A program made the position numbers and the translations under genes. Shown in pieces: positions 1-21,420 of a DNA stretch of 64,000 nt (the stretch's first letter is position 1; each line of letters opens with the position of its first letter). This stretch comes from Aldrovandia affinis (lineage: Eukaryota; Chordata; Actinopteri; Notacanthiformes; Halosauridae), in contig JAINUG010000014.1 of NCBI GenBank assembly GCA_029706075.1, forward strand, positions 3,239,501 through 3,303,500, written 5' to 3'. The notes under the pieces were generated by a model that saw only the letters and a program-made list of their open reading frames with translations, searched no databases and was not told where the DNA came from.

Positions 1-203
1 TCAATTATATGCGAGTAATGCAAATTTACTTCCAAATAAGCTTTGGGTTCAGCAACAAAGGAAAGGATTTTTCCATTAATTTCAAAGCCGCTCCCCAGAG
101 TAACTGATGGGTGAGCCCTGCCCCTTGTCTCGTTTTCGTCGCCCCCTCATTCGTGCAGCCTGGTTCAGCCCTCTCCCCCTCTGGCTGGCTCTCGGACCCT
201 CAG

Positions 204-275
204 CCGCTGCAGCTCAGGCCTGACCCCCTGGCCCTCTGGTTGGGCGGGGACCTCCTCAGACAGGTGTACGCGCAG
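204..275 (+). CDS. fubp3: fubp3 tentative upstream exon (end of third KH region)
   Basis: This tentative exon lies between an acceptor-like ctcag at 199-203 and a good donor, gtaaag, at 276. The only frame that joins the next sure exon (561) in phase 0 reads 24 residues ending GDLLRQVYAQ. In FUBP proteins the segment just before ERDGFGG ends in a helix of similar type (ELILTAQ in human FUBP3 as I recall it). The match is weak and the exon is shorter than the roughly 96 nt expected, so it may be a wrong call or a damaged exon. Sequence 1-203 is otherwise intron-like. Confidence 0.28.
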
Positions 276-560
276 GTAAAGCTGTGTTGGTGATCACAGT
301 CCCCCCCCACACGCACTTTTGGTGTCACAGTGTTCTCACCCTGGGGGGGCCCGTCAGGGTGGTGGGCATTGCAGTGGGAGTTTTCGACCTGGTGATGCTT
401 AGCTCACATTTCATAATTATGAATCTTGGAAAAATAAAATTGATATATATTTTTTGTTCTTTTGTGCGGTTTGTTTGTGGCTTGGGTTAACAGGTGTAAA
501 TATAGTGTATACTCGCTCTGACTGTTTGTGTGGCATTTGTGTGTTGTGTGTTTTTTACAG

Positions 561-10208
<9,648 letters not shown>

Positions 10209-10244
10209 AATGGATGTCCTTTTGTTGAAGATTTTGGAATCCTT

Positions 10245-10293
<49 letters not shown>

Positions 10294-12100
10294 AATGAAC
10301 CTTTTATAACAGGTTTCTAGATTTGCAACGCCTTGAAGACTTACTTTTTTTTCTTAGTGCAAAACACTAGCTGTAGAATTACTTGTACAATTCAAAAGAA
10401 AAAAGAATGAATTTCTAAATCAGGAACATTTAATTGTTACTAAAAAAAATTGTGTGGACACCGTTATATTTGAATGGACAATATCCGGGTTTTCTTGGGG
10501 CTTGAGAGAAAAAGATATTTCCTTTTTTTTTTTTTTTTTTTTTTTTCATCAAAATTGAAACTACAAAACGTACCCCGGAGTTGTAACATTTCAACAAAAT
10601 GCAATATAATCTATTTTTTTGTAGTTCTGTTGCAATAAAGTAGTGATTATGGGCTTAGCAGTCTTGGATACCTTTTCTTTTTAGGGTTTTCTGTTTGTCA
10701 TTGGAAAAATGTTTTAAATGTGTGTTCTTTCCTCTCATTTGCATTTTTACATAAAGCATTTTTAATTCTGTGAGATGAAACTGTGATATCATGTTACGTG
10801 GGGAAGCTATTATTTTGTTACAAAATACCGGTGAGTGGTGTCGGCAAATGGCAGTCAATTACTAATTTAATTCCTGTTATGCGTAGTATTCTGTGTTTTT
10901 CCATGTTATTGTATTGTACTTTTTTTTTTCTTTTTTCCTTTTTTAAAAAGGTGCAATATCCTATTTCCTTTTTTTTTTCTTTTTTAAACAAAGATGACTT
11001 CTCAAATATTTTGACAAATGTTTAACCTGTTGTTCATAGATTTGAAATCGTGTTGTTTTTTTTAGGCAATTGAATATGTAATGAAAAATTATTTTTTATT
11101 ACACTGATATGGTATGGGGGGGTACTGCATATTGTGAGTTTTTTGCCTTTGCTATCTTGTTAAACTATGTATGTATGTTCAGATACTTGACTAAATAGTT
11201 TATTTAAAATATATATAATTAAATCAGATGTTTTTTTACATCATTTTCACAGGAAAAAATATCCCTGTTCTGATTTCTGTTTTCATACTGAAAAATGTTC
11301 AACGATAGTGAATGTGTAATTTGAAATTTGATGTTGCATCTTGCTACGGGCAAAAATTTAAGAGATTGTTATGTGTGCTCTGTATTTTGACAATTCAAGA
11401 CTGCTAAGCCTTTATTCGATCCTGTGTAATTAATTGTAGTTTTTATATTTTAAGTATTAAAAGATGAGTTGTTTGTTATTTGGTACCACCAAGCTCCCCA
11501 ATACCCCTGACAGTACACACTGTGGACTCTTGCAAAGTATAATGCTAATAACCTTTTAATTCATTGTTTTTTTTTTCTTTCTATCATGTGTAAGCTAATA
11601 TATGTATGATTGATTAGTTACCAAATGATTATAGTATTATTAACTGCATTGCCTAATGAAAAGGGATATTATAATTTCAAAATGTTGAACTTTAGTGTGT
11701 TATTTTTCCTCATGTGTACAGATAACCATGTATTAAAAAAAGTCAAGAGTAATCTTTCAGTTGAAATGAAGTGGGGTTTTTTTTTTGGAGCAATAGGGTT
11801 TTTTTGGTTTTTGTTTGGGTTTTTTTGCACATTCCAATTTGAAATGTTTCTTTAATTTGCAGTTCTCTTAAACCAGGATCTACCTGTTAGAGCCCTGTCA
11901 TTGGACAAACAAGGCAATCTATATATACAATATATAGAAGTTATATATGTTATATATAATGTTTTATATGTTATATATAGAAAATATATATTCTCTCTAG
12001 TGAATTTTTACTCTTTCTTTGCCATTTCACACTCTGTAATAAATTGGCCACAAATCTCTTGTGGTAAAAGTAAAGATTCTTTATTTTTGTAACGTTATAA
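10209..12100 (+). other. fubp3: fubp3 3'UTR (probable extent)
   Basis: This is AT-rich, T-run-rich non-coding sequence after the fubp3 stop. Poly(A) signals aataaa lie at 10634-10639 (near end) and 12038-12043 (far end), with many ATTTA-like and T-rich stretches between. A (GA)n microsatellite sits at 10244-10289, close to the stop. Which poly(A) site is used cannot be told from the sequence. Confidence 0.55.
10244..10289 (+). repeat. (GA)n microsatellite in fubp3 3'UTR
   Basis: A pure GA run starts about 35 bp after the stop codon and would be transcribed in the 3'UTR. Confidence 0.92.
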
Positions 12101-12949
12101 AGTTAACTGCACCGGTCTGAAGTCTGATAGGTTATTCTCTCCCCCCCCCCCTCAAGTTTTAATTTTTTGCTGTGTACCCTTATGAGATTAAAATCCTAAA
12201 TTCCAAAATTAAAAATGAATTATTCTCATCTTTCCATAAGAATTTTCTTTCCCCCCTCCAAAGGTGCATGCAGACTATAGAGGCAGGTGTGTTTAAATGC
12301 AGAGACTGTGTTTAAAAATGTGCAAAATAGACCCCCCCCCCCATGGCTCTACACAGGGGAAGTGACCTCACAGCGGGCTGCAGGGGCTGGCCTTAAATTA
12401 AATCTGAGCTATGACTTGCACGACTACCAGCCACCAACTTTCAACCAAACACATGTTAATTGATTGCAGTGTTGGGGATGTTTTTTTTTTTTGGCTGGTA
12501 TGTTTTTATTTAGTTCTTTTTTGCCAGGGTTAATTTGCGTACTGCCGATCGTCCAATGTCTCGTCTCGCAGAGTGCAATCTAAACACTTAGGTTAAATAG
12601 AATGTTTTGGTTCAGCGATAGAATAAATGAAACGCATCCAGAGAGCGCGTGTGCCCGTCTGTGCGTTTTTTTTATTGCATCTCATCTGCCGTCATGGGAG
12701 GGTCCCATATGCGAGCCTGAACACAAGAAAAAAAAGTCAGCTTCTTTTTTAAAGCCTTCCGGTAATTACATATCGGTGACCGACACTGAAAATTAATGTT
12801 GAGAAATGGGAGCGCTAAGTGCGCGTTTTAGAAGTCGGCGGTAGGAAGGGAAGAGAACACTCCAGGATGGGGTGGATGGGGAACGAGTCGGAGTGGGAAT
12901 TGCTGGAGCGACAGTATTGTGCTTGTGCTGCTCTAATCGACGTACTGAG

Positions 12950-13200
12950 GCTGGTGCCAAAACAACATTTGGCATCAATAGCCAATGAGTAATTATTCCA
13001 TAATGAACTGGAGGTGTCCCCCTAATTGAGTAGTGAGTGTAGGCAAACGGTGCCAGGAGTCATAAAAGCAGCAATATCGGCAGAGGAAGTGTCCTCTTAA
13101 GTGAAATTGTAAATACAGATGAGCCCACATACATTGTCTCCATCCACAAGGCGCCAGACCGCATATTAAAGATTAAGTATTTAATAGGCGGGGGCCTTTG
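12950..13200. promoter_or_regulatory. Possible conserved non-coding element
   Basis: This simple-repeat-free block has AT-rich homeodomain-like cores (gagtaattattcc, cctaattgag, gatTAAGtatttaat). It lies about 15 kb upstream of prdm12b. The call rests on composition only. Confidence 0.22.
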
Positions 13201-13822
13201 CTTTTAGCATTTTTTAAAAGTGCATTTGTGTGTGAGTGTGTGTGGTTCTCTCCTTTCAAGGTCTTGTATTGCATCCATAGGCTTTTTTTTTTTGTTGTTG
13301 ATGAAATTGCATCGAGCGATTAAGGATCGCCGTACAAGTCCACAGGAGTATCTATGGGGCAGAAGCTCACGGTCTCTAAATGGCAGATTTTTATTCATTT
13401 TTTCCCCCCCTCCCCTTTGTCACAAGGTTGTCTTGAATTGAAATGTTTTAAAAGGAGGACCATGCGTATTTAACCAGATCTGAATGAGGACGTGCTCTTT
13501 TTTCTTAGCATTATTCCTGGTGCGGACCTTGTGGGTCTGTCCTCGTTTTTATGAAACGTGAATGAAAAGAGAACAAACAAACAAAAAAACACGAAAAAAA
13601 AACGTCCGTCTGGTCTTTAAGTAGGTTTGTAAAGGTGACCTCCGATTCTGTTCTTTATTGGCCTGGCAGATCTTGACACGTGAGTCCTCCTTTTTCATGG
13701 TGGGGCTAGCCAGCAAATACATTTAAAAAAAGCATTTCTCACAAATAAAATCATTTTTGATGCCTTAATCATTTTTCTCAATTTTAAGAAGGAAAGTTTG
13801 TGTCTCAGAAAAAGAATGGCTT

Positions 13823-13842
13823 CTGGTATAGATCTATACCAG
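13823..13842. repeat. 20-bp perfect palindrome
   Basis: The sequence ctggtatagatctataccag is its own reverse complement. It sits in an unclassified stretch that may be a dispersed repeat. Confidence 0.9.
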
Positions 13843-15089
13843 CATAGATCCTGGCTGTTGATGGGCTTGACTTTCCTAGCTGTGCCAAATAATCGGGATT
13901 GCACCACTAGAACTTGTAGTCTGGGCACTTCAACCAAATTGCATAGATTCTAGGTGGTTTCCAGACTGGATTTGTTTGGAGGGGTTTTTCAGAACCAGAG
14001 TCCTTTAAACCCCCTAAATTCAGTTCCATTTGATAAATGTGAATGCATTTTCCGGACCCAAGTTTGGCTGTACAAGGTGGTGTCAGATCGATCACAACAA
14101 ACTGGATCAGTTCTCTCATGAACTGCTGTTGTGAGAAACCAATCCATGCTAAGTGGAGTAAGTGAGCTGGTGGTGGCATGGCAAATTATGCTTCAAACCG
14201 CTATCTTGGCAGGCAATAACGATTATTGGCTATCTAGCGTCTAGAGTGCCTGTCTGCCATGGCTAACCTCACAGATCTGGGGTATTTGTGGAGCTCCAAG
14301 GAGGCAACATTTCTCCTGGATGTATGGGCTGACGACATTCAGAGGGCGGCGGGCGGGTGGGGGTGGGGGGGGGGGACTCACTCACACAACATACACAATC
14401 TTTAGTGAACAGTTAAAGCTGAAAGGCTTCACTGAAACATTCCAACAGTGTGGGGTGGAGAAAATAAACAACTGGAAACTCCTGTGGCTAAGAAGCAGAG
14501 AAGATTAAAAAAACAGGAGCAGTTGAGTATGTGGTGAGTAAGGAATCTGAATATATTGTAAAAATCACGGGAGCGGAGTATCTGGTGAGTAAGGAATCAG
14601 AATATATTGTCTCTGACTGAGCTATTGAACACAGCTTGTGAGACTACTATAGTTTTCCAACCTTTAAAGCATTCAAGCAACTTCCCCCCCGTTAAAATGG
14701 AAATCAAGAGTGTCCTTGGTTTTGAAAGAAACGGCACAAGTGCATTATGACAGTTCCTCTATTTTTCTATTCACACGTGTAGCATGACATTCTCAGTCAC
14801 AAAAAAAAGGGTTGACACGGTTTTGCCTTTCAAGAATTTCTTATTCAAATCATTTGGCTTGAGGGTTGATTATAACCCAATGGTACCGAGCCTCCGAGTG
14901 AAAAGATTTGAATAAAATGTCCACCAAGTAGTGTTTTTTGCACATGCGTACGTCACGTGACGTGTGTGTGAATAAACTTTTTTGTTTGTTTTTTTGGGGG
15001 GTTTTAAATGTGACTTTGTCATGTTTCTACTTGCATTGTTTGGTAGAAATCAACAACACTGGGCCTTTTTTACTGGGGATCTTGTTTGA

Positions 15090-15345
15090 ATGCTATAAAG
15101 GTTTGGAAGGAAAGCTGGTCTGAGGAGCTCCATTCGTTCCTAGTGGCTCGGTCAGAGGTGATGTATATACGTCTGAAACACAGAAGGGCTCCAATAGCCA
15201 ATAGAACCACCCTTCCTCGCTCACCTGGACACAGTGAAAGACTGAACTCCTGTAGATGCACTTATGTTCTCGTGTTGCAAGTTGCTCTGGATAAGGGCGT
15301 CCGCTTAAATCAATTTAATGTATGTAATGAATCATGTAATTTAAT
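15090..15345 (+). mobile_element. L2-type LINE or SINE 3' end
   Basis: The motif gttgctctggataagggcg at about 15,282 followed by aatttaatgtatgtaatg is the 3' end shared by fish L2 LINEs and their SINEs. The same motif ends the LINE copy at 34.5 kb. The upstream 190 bp probably belongs to the same copy, but no coding is left. Confidence 0.6.
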
Positions 15346-18119
15346 GAACAGGAAATGGGGGAAGCAGAAATCTTACATTTACACTGATAATGATGCTGTA
15401 CCTCTGATTGTTTTTCATGGCCTCATGGCCCAGGCAAGCCTCTTTTTCTTATTTTGCCATCTTAGCAATGGCTTTCTTACTGCCACTCGACCTGTCAAAC
15501 CTGCAGCTCAGTCTTTTCTTCACAGTTGAAACTGAGACTTCCTTACTTCGACCAGTGTTAAGCTGTGCTTGAAGCTGTTGTCCTGTGAGCCGCCTATCAT
15601 GCAAGCTGTTGACTCTCAGAAACTTGTCTTCTGACTTTGTTGTGGCTTTGGGTCTGCCAGTCAGTTTCCAAGTTTCCAGACTAACATGGAAAAGTTTTTG
15701 GACTTTTTTTTTAACCTTAAATTTCTGTAAAAACTGGAAAACTAAAATTCAAAATAAAATAAATTTCCAATTCACAGCAAAGTCATATTGTCACATAGAA
15801 AAATGGACTAACATTCAAAATAAAAGAAATTTCCAATAAGCATATTGTCACCTTTGAGTGCTATACTAATGGATGGCTTTGGTCCTTATGTGAGCTGGTG
15901 GGCTTGTTAATCACCAAAAAAATATATGAAAAGGAATGGCTTCAGGATGATTATCTGGCAAGTTCTCTGCCTCCTTTATTCACAGCACACCAGCTATTTA
16001 CGACGGCACCTGCCAGAATGGTCCTGGAAGTTAGGACGATTGCCTGAGTGAGGGGCCGCTTCCCTGGGAGAGCTGTCCTCAGGTGCATGACACAGGATTT
16101 GAGGGGTGGGGTGGGGGCTCTGTCTTACCCGCTCTGATCCTGACATTGATTTTTGGCAGTGGGGGGAGAGCTGACTTGGATTGTTGACGGATTTGTTACC
16201 GTTCACTTCTGTGATCCAGTCACAACTGCCCCCCCTCCACACACACCCCACTCCTGCAGGTGTCTGAGGACCGTGGCGAGATTGGAATTGGCCCATCCTA
16301 TTGTGCTGGCTGTCAGTCACTTGTCAGGATGCCCCCCCCGTATTGACGGAGAGCCACAGGGGTCCCCTGTATCCTCTATTCATGGGGGGAAAATGAAAGC
16401 TTTTGGCCTGCCCCAGCGAGCCTCACCAGCCTCTTCAGGGGAAAAGAGCGAGTACTCTCTCTCTCTCTCTTGATGTTGGCTCACCCCAGCAGCACAGAAA
16501 TGCAGAAGCATTTGCTCAAATGCATGCGTTTATGTGTCTGTGTGGGTGGGTTGGGGGAGGGGGGGGCGGTGTAATCTGGCCTATTCCATGTTTCTTTATT
16601 CCGTATCCAGTGTTGTGCCAATGCTTGATGCGTCTGTCCGGTGAAGCACACCAGGCCGACACACTGCCTGACCCCTGTGGCCCATCACCACTGCATGGCC
16701 CAGGACAGAACAAATCATCTCAGACTAAACTAAACTAAAGCCCCCCCTCAACTTAATCAGAATACATTTAATAAAGAATGCCACCATGTTTTTAAATCCT
16801 TGAAATTCCTTCCCTCCCACTGTTACGTCATCGTTTTTCTTTTTGCCTTGTGGGGGGGGGGGAGGTTAAACCTGTGATCTGGCAACTGGCATTCAAGGCT
16901 GGACGTGCGCGAGCCGGTGCGGGCCCGTTTTATCCCCGACCTGTGAAGCCAGTCTGTGAAATCACAATGGCTGGTATGCGCACGCCGCTCCCACAGTTAG
17001 TAAGGTTATTAAAACCCTTAACAGCACCCGGCGACGGCGTCGGCGCCGTCCAAAGTATCTGACCAGAGAGGAGCCCCGGGCAGTCTGGGAAGCCCTGTCA
17101 CTTCCCTGGAGGCCTGTCTAAAGCGCCACCATTCTCTGCGCTTCCAAAAACATCTGAAAGGACGGCGGGTATGTCCCCCATGGTCCCTCCTGTAGCGTAA
17201 TATATATTTTAACTTATTTATTTTTCTTAAGATTTGTTTTATTATTCTTCTCCCACCCCCGTCGTTGACAATTCCGCATTTTCTCAATGGCGCTCCCGTT
17301 TCCTCCTCCGCGGCTCCTCTCCCCGTGAAATCCCGACGGGAGCATTTTTGCCCAATCCGACATTATTGAGCATTGTCATTTAAAATATTTACGCTCACAG
17401 GGAGGGGCGGCGGCCGCCCGCGTGCTCTCCGTGGTGCTCCAAGCTGCCTCCCGCAGTCAAAAACTACAGCTGTTTTCAAATCCAACACTTGTTTGTGTGT
17501 GCGCAGGTGATGTGTGAGAGAGATAATTGAAAAACGAATGTTCTGAACCAATGATCTACTGCTGTCTGCCGTGGGTCCCGTTACTTTTCACACGGAAGAC
17601 CGAATCATTGATGTGCCTGAGACTGTGCCTAATATTTGACGTGTCCAGCAAAAAATTGATAAAGAAAATTGGAATAAACCGCTGCGTTAAAACCAAACAG
17701 ATATCTATGTAATTTTCTGTTTTCCTTGTGTGTCTCGCAAATACAGAAGAGGTAACATTGTTGCTCCAGCCTTTTTTTTTTGCATTGCATTCATTAGCCT
17801 ATTTAGCGGGCGTAGATACTCATCCTGAGTAGCTAACCGTGCTCATATTTTAAATGCAGTACTATCCAACTATACATTTATACAACTGGATATTTTAGCG
17901 AATCCGATCAAGTGCCTCGAGACAATTTCACATTGAAATGAAACCTGCAGCTTTATGGTGGCAGATTCTGGCACATCTTAACCGCCGCGCGCCACACTGC
18001 CGTTCCGGTACACGCTCTGTGACAAATCAGTACCGTAGTTTCGCTGATTGGACTTTAAAGACTAATTTATTCGGAGTATTTACCCCTTTCAGCCTAGGCG
18101 GCACAGAAAGCGCCAACCC

Positions 18120-18265
18120 TGGGTCTTAATAGGGGGGCCCTGACGTTAGTCAGAAATAATGAGATGCGGTGCAACCACTCAATGAGCCTCATTAGAGCCC
18201 TATTTACTAACCATATCAATTAGTGAAACACCATTAAACCTTCATGATAGGTTTTAATTAGCCTG
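18120..18265. promoter_or_regulatory. Possible conserved non-coding element with clustered TAAT cores
   Basis: Within about 110 bp there are cctcattagag, tcaattagtg, ccattaaacc and ttttaattagcc, which are homeodomain-type cores, in otherwise non-repetitive DNA. It may act on prdm12b. No alignment was possible. Confidence 0.25.
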
Positions 18266-19414
18266 TGTAAGCGCTGGGGGCTGAGAGAGGAAGAGAGGGT
18301 TGGAGGGATAGGGGGTAAGAGTTTGGGCGGGGTGGGTAAGGGGGGGGGGGTAAGGCAAGGGCTGTCTTCACCTGTCTCAAGCTGCCAACCAGGTAGATGT
18401 GTGTTTATTTTTAAACACAATGGTGTGTGTGTTGGGGGCATTTATATATACGCATGTCTATATGTAACAAAGTATTAAAAACACTGAAAATTAGGAGGTG
18501 ACTTGAAATTGGGTAGAGTGTTGAGGTTAAACATTAAGTGAACGTTATGACGTGGGTGTGCCACCGTCTGTCTTCTCACTGTACATCTCTCATGTATAGC
18601 CTAAGGGCATCATGGGAAATTGTGGTGGGGGGCGTTGCATGGGATCTCAGGAAATGTCCAAAAATAAAAAAGCCTGCATCCATTTTTTTTAAAGAGAAAT
18701 TGGCCAAAGTTACCCTGCTGCCTGGTCGCACCCGTATAAGGATCAGCAGCCCAACAATGGGCCATCCTTTCAGATGGGAGGGCATCGACTGTCTGGCTGC
18801 GTCTCCCACCGTCTCACCTGCAAGCCTCTCCCAGGGCCCCAGGATCTGACGTCTGTTTCGGCACCTTTCCCCGTGCCTGCGGGCGCTAATTGAACTCGCC
18901 TCAGTGCGGCGGCATTAAGACAGAAAGTGGCTGTTCAGAAAGGGGAGACCCAACTGAGCCGCACAACAGGGAGAGGATACGGTTAGCGCTACGGATGAAA
19001 AGAAGAACAAAGGTGTCTGGAGGCAGGGAAACGTTTTGGGCCACTTAGCTTGAGGAACAGCGGAGGTGAGTCAGAGCGGGTGAGTGATTCCTGACTCGAG
19101 CACAGCCAGGAGCATGCCCAGAAAGGAGCAGGTGCATCGGTTTCGATACTGGAATTCTTGACAGGTGCAAAGGTTGGTCTTGAACTTGCCCGTGGCCATC
19201 ATTGGTTGGTCTTCATTGTGTTGTGAGTCCTCCCCACCCCCACCCCGCATCCCCCTCGCAGAGGTGACGAACATGAACGCATTAGAAGACATATGGTGTC
19301 AGCATCTTGTCGATAAAAGCCCAAACAATAAGTCTTTGATTGACCATAATGAGGTAATCCCTGTTGCTATGCGTGATTCCAGAGCTGCCGTAAACCGTTT
19401 GGTGAGCGTGGAAA

Positions 19415-19541
19415 CTGAGATATGGACTCCGAGGAATCTGAAGCTGCTGACCCGTTCAACAGCGGCACGTGCCCATTACCATCAACGGGGCCGCTGTTGA
19501 ACGGGTCAGCAGCTTCAGATTCCTTGGAGTCCATATCTCAG
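19415..19541. repeat. 52-bp inverted repeat at the start of a LINE copy
   Basis: The left arm 19,415-19,466 and right arm 19,490-19,541 are reverse complements with one mismatch, around a 23-bp spacer. The right arm is LINE coding sequence (ERVSSFRFLGVHISED frame), so the left arm is an inverted copy of it. Confidence 0.95.
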
Positions 19542-20248
19542 AGGATCTGAAGTGGTCTCGGCACGTGGACACGCTGGTGAAGAAATCCCAGCAGCGTCTT
19601 TTCCACCTCAGACGGCTGAGGAAGTTTGGCCTGCCCCCACCAATCCTCAGGAACTTCTACAGGTGCACCACGGAAAGTGTCCTGACCGGCTGCATCACCG
19701 CCTGGTACGGCAACTGCACCGAACGTGACCGGCAGAGGCTGCAGAGGGTGGTGCGGTCAGCCCAGCGGGTCACAGGCGGTGCACTGCCTAACCTGAGAGA
19801 CCTGTATACGGTGAGGTGCAAGACGAAGGCCAACAAGATCATCGCCGACCCCAGTCACCTAGGCATGGCCTGTTTATCAAGCTGTCCAAGAGGAAGCCTG
19901 GCTATGTCAGCATAGCAGCGAAGACCAACCGCCTCAAGGACAGCTTCTACTCCCAAGCTATCCGCATGCTGAGCCGAGACCCTAACCACTGCCCAGCCCC
20001 ACCAACAACTGAACTGAACTGTCCCCTCCCCTTCTACCTCCTCACACCCCACTGTATCACTGTGCCACTTATCACTTTAGCACTCATCACTTTATACTGC
20101 CATCCAGTGATGTGCAATATTGTACATCTGTCTTACTTATTATATTATATATATTATATTATTATATTATTATATATTATATTATATTATATTATTTGTA
20201 TATTGTATATATTATATTTTACTATTTTACTATTTTACTATCTTACAA

Positions 20249-20279
<31 letters not shown>

Positions 20280-20416
20280 TTTATTACTGTATTCTATTGT
20301 GTACTGTTGTGTTGTGTTGTGAAGAGAGATCCATGGGAACAACAAATCTCACTGCCATGTACGCATGTGTACGTGATCAATAAAAACTTGAAACTTGAAA
20401 CTTGAAACTTGAAACA
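19467..20416 (+). mobile_element. 5'-truncated LINE (CR1/L2/Rex-like), reverse transcriptase 3' part
   Basis: The coding part reads SSFRFLGVHISEDLKWSRHV, then AQQRLF-type residues, FYRCTTESVLTGCITAWYGN and RVVRSAQRVTGG, a pattern common at the C-terminal side of non-LTR retrotransposon reverse transcriptases in fish. A frame change near 19,860 separates the final SIAAKTNRLKDSFYSQAIRM segment. The copy ends in a (TTGAAAC)n tail at about 20,384-20,416, just after aataaaaac. The AT-rich block 20,120-20,280 lies inside its 3'UTR. The exact clade is not certain. Confidence 0.85.
20384..20416 (+). repeat. (TTGAAAC)n LINE tail
   Basis: Four to five copies of cttgaaa lie directly after aataaaaa. This is the 3' terminal repeat of the LINE. 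Confidence 0.85.
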
Positions 20417-20938
20417 GTGTTGCCAGTAATCCACCCCCCCCAAAAAAAAACTGCCCCCTGCCCCCTCCCTCCATTTTCTGTAACTGAGTGCAGCAGTTGC
20501 GTTTTGTCTCTTGGCTCCCCTTAAGTAAATTTGATAATGTGCATCTTCGCTCCATTCATGAAATCGGCCGTGGAAACAAGAATCAAAAGGTTTTTAATTG
20601 CTCTATCCTTGTTGGCTTAGTTCCCTGTTTGCAAACCCACACCCCTCCCACGCCACCCCACCCCCGTCACCTGACCCCTGCTCCTGTTGGCTGCTTTGAT
20701 AAGCAGTGCCCCTGCCCTGTCATGGTGATCCCCATGCTGGCACGCTGCACCCAGTCTTTTTCCCCTCCAGCTGGTAAGTGTATGATCTGGGGATAGCTGC
20801 TGTGATATCCACCTTAATCTCTTTTTAATGACCTAAAGTGCACTTCTGGGGTCCCGGTCAACCAACCCCCTTAAAACCATATCCACTACCACTGTTTTTC
20901 CTGTAATGGGGCAGATTAATACTAGTAGGGACTGTGTG

Positions 20939-20960
20939 GTGTGTGTGTGTGTGTGTGTGT

Positions 20961-21006
<46 letters not shown>
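20939..21006 (+). repeat. Compound (GT)n(GA)n microsatellite
   Basis: A GT run passes directly into a GA run. Confidence 0.95.
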
Positions 21007-21009
<3 letters not shown>

Positions 21010-21250
21010 GGGGGGGTCTTTATCTGTTAATGTGGCTGAATGTGTTTTGTGAAGTGGGCAAAGTGCACCTGTGTGGTAGCTTTCACATGCCATCCACACA
21101 ATGTGAGTCTAAGCACCAAATAATAGGATAACATCAAAATCAATACTTCATTAAATCGTGTGTATCATTTAGAGTTTTGACAAAATGCTTTGCCTGAGAC
21201 AATAGGTGCATGTCAATGACGGTGTGCACAGTTTCCAATTGCATTTTGGT

Positions 21251-21255
<5 letters not shown>

Positions 21256-21301
<46 letters not shown>
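21256..21301 (+). repeat. (CA)n microsatellite
   Basis: This is a pure CA dinucleotide run of about 45 bp. Confidence 0.95.
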
Positions 21302-21304
<3 letters not shown>

Positions 21305-21364
21305 CTCCCACTCTCCACTAAATTAAATAAATGGGTGCATTATAATTGCCATCCTTGATTTACA

Positions 21365-21420
21365 TGCTATTCGTTTAGTAGACACTCCTATACAGAGCGA
21401 TTTACAGATTCGCGTGTATA
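21365..21420 (-). mobile_element. Degenerate L2/SINE 3' end
   Basis: On the plus strand, tcgtttagtagacactcct and cagagcgatttaca are a mutated reverse complement of the L2-type end (cgctttggataaaagcgtct-like). No body can be seen. Confidence 0.5.

Larger units (their letters stand above)
12101..19414. other. Gene-free interval between fubp3 and the LINE at 19.4 kb
   Basis: I see no exon with conserved coding. The interval holds TAAT-rich low-repeat stretches (12,950-13,200; 18,120-18,265), a 20-bp palindrome (13,823), an L2-type 3' end near 15,090-15,345, a CT run (16,455-16,470) and several G runs. The stretch 13,690-14,230 reads like an unclassified dispersed repeat. Confidence 0.5.
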
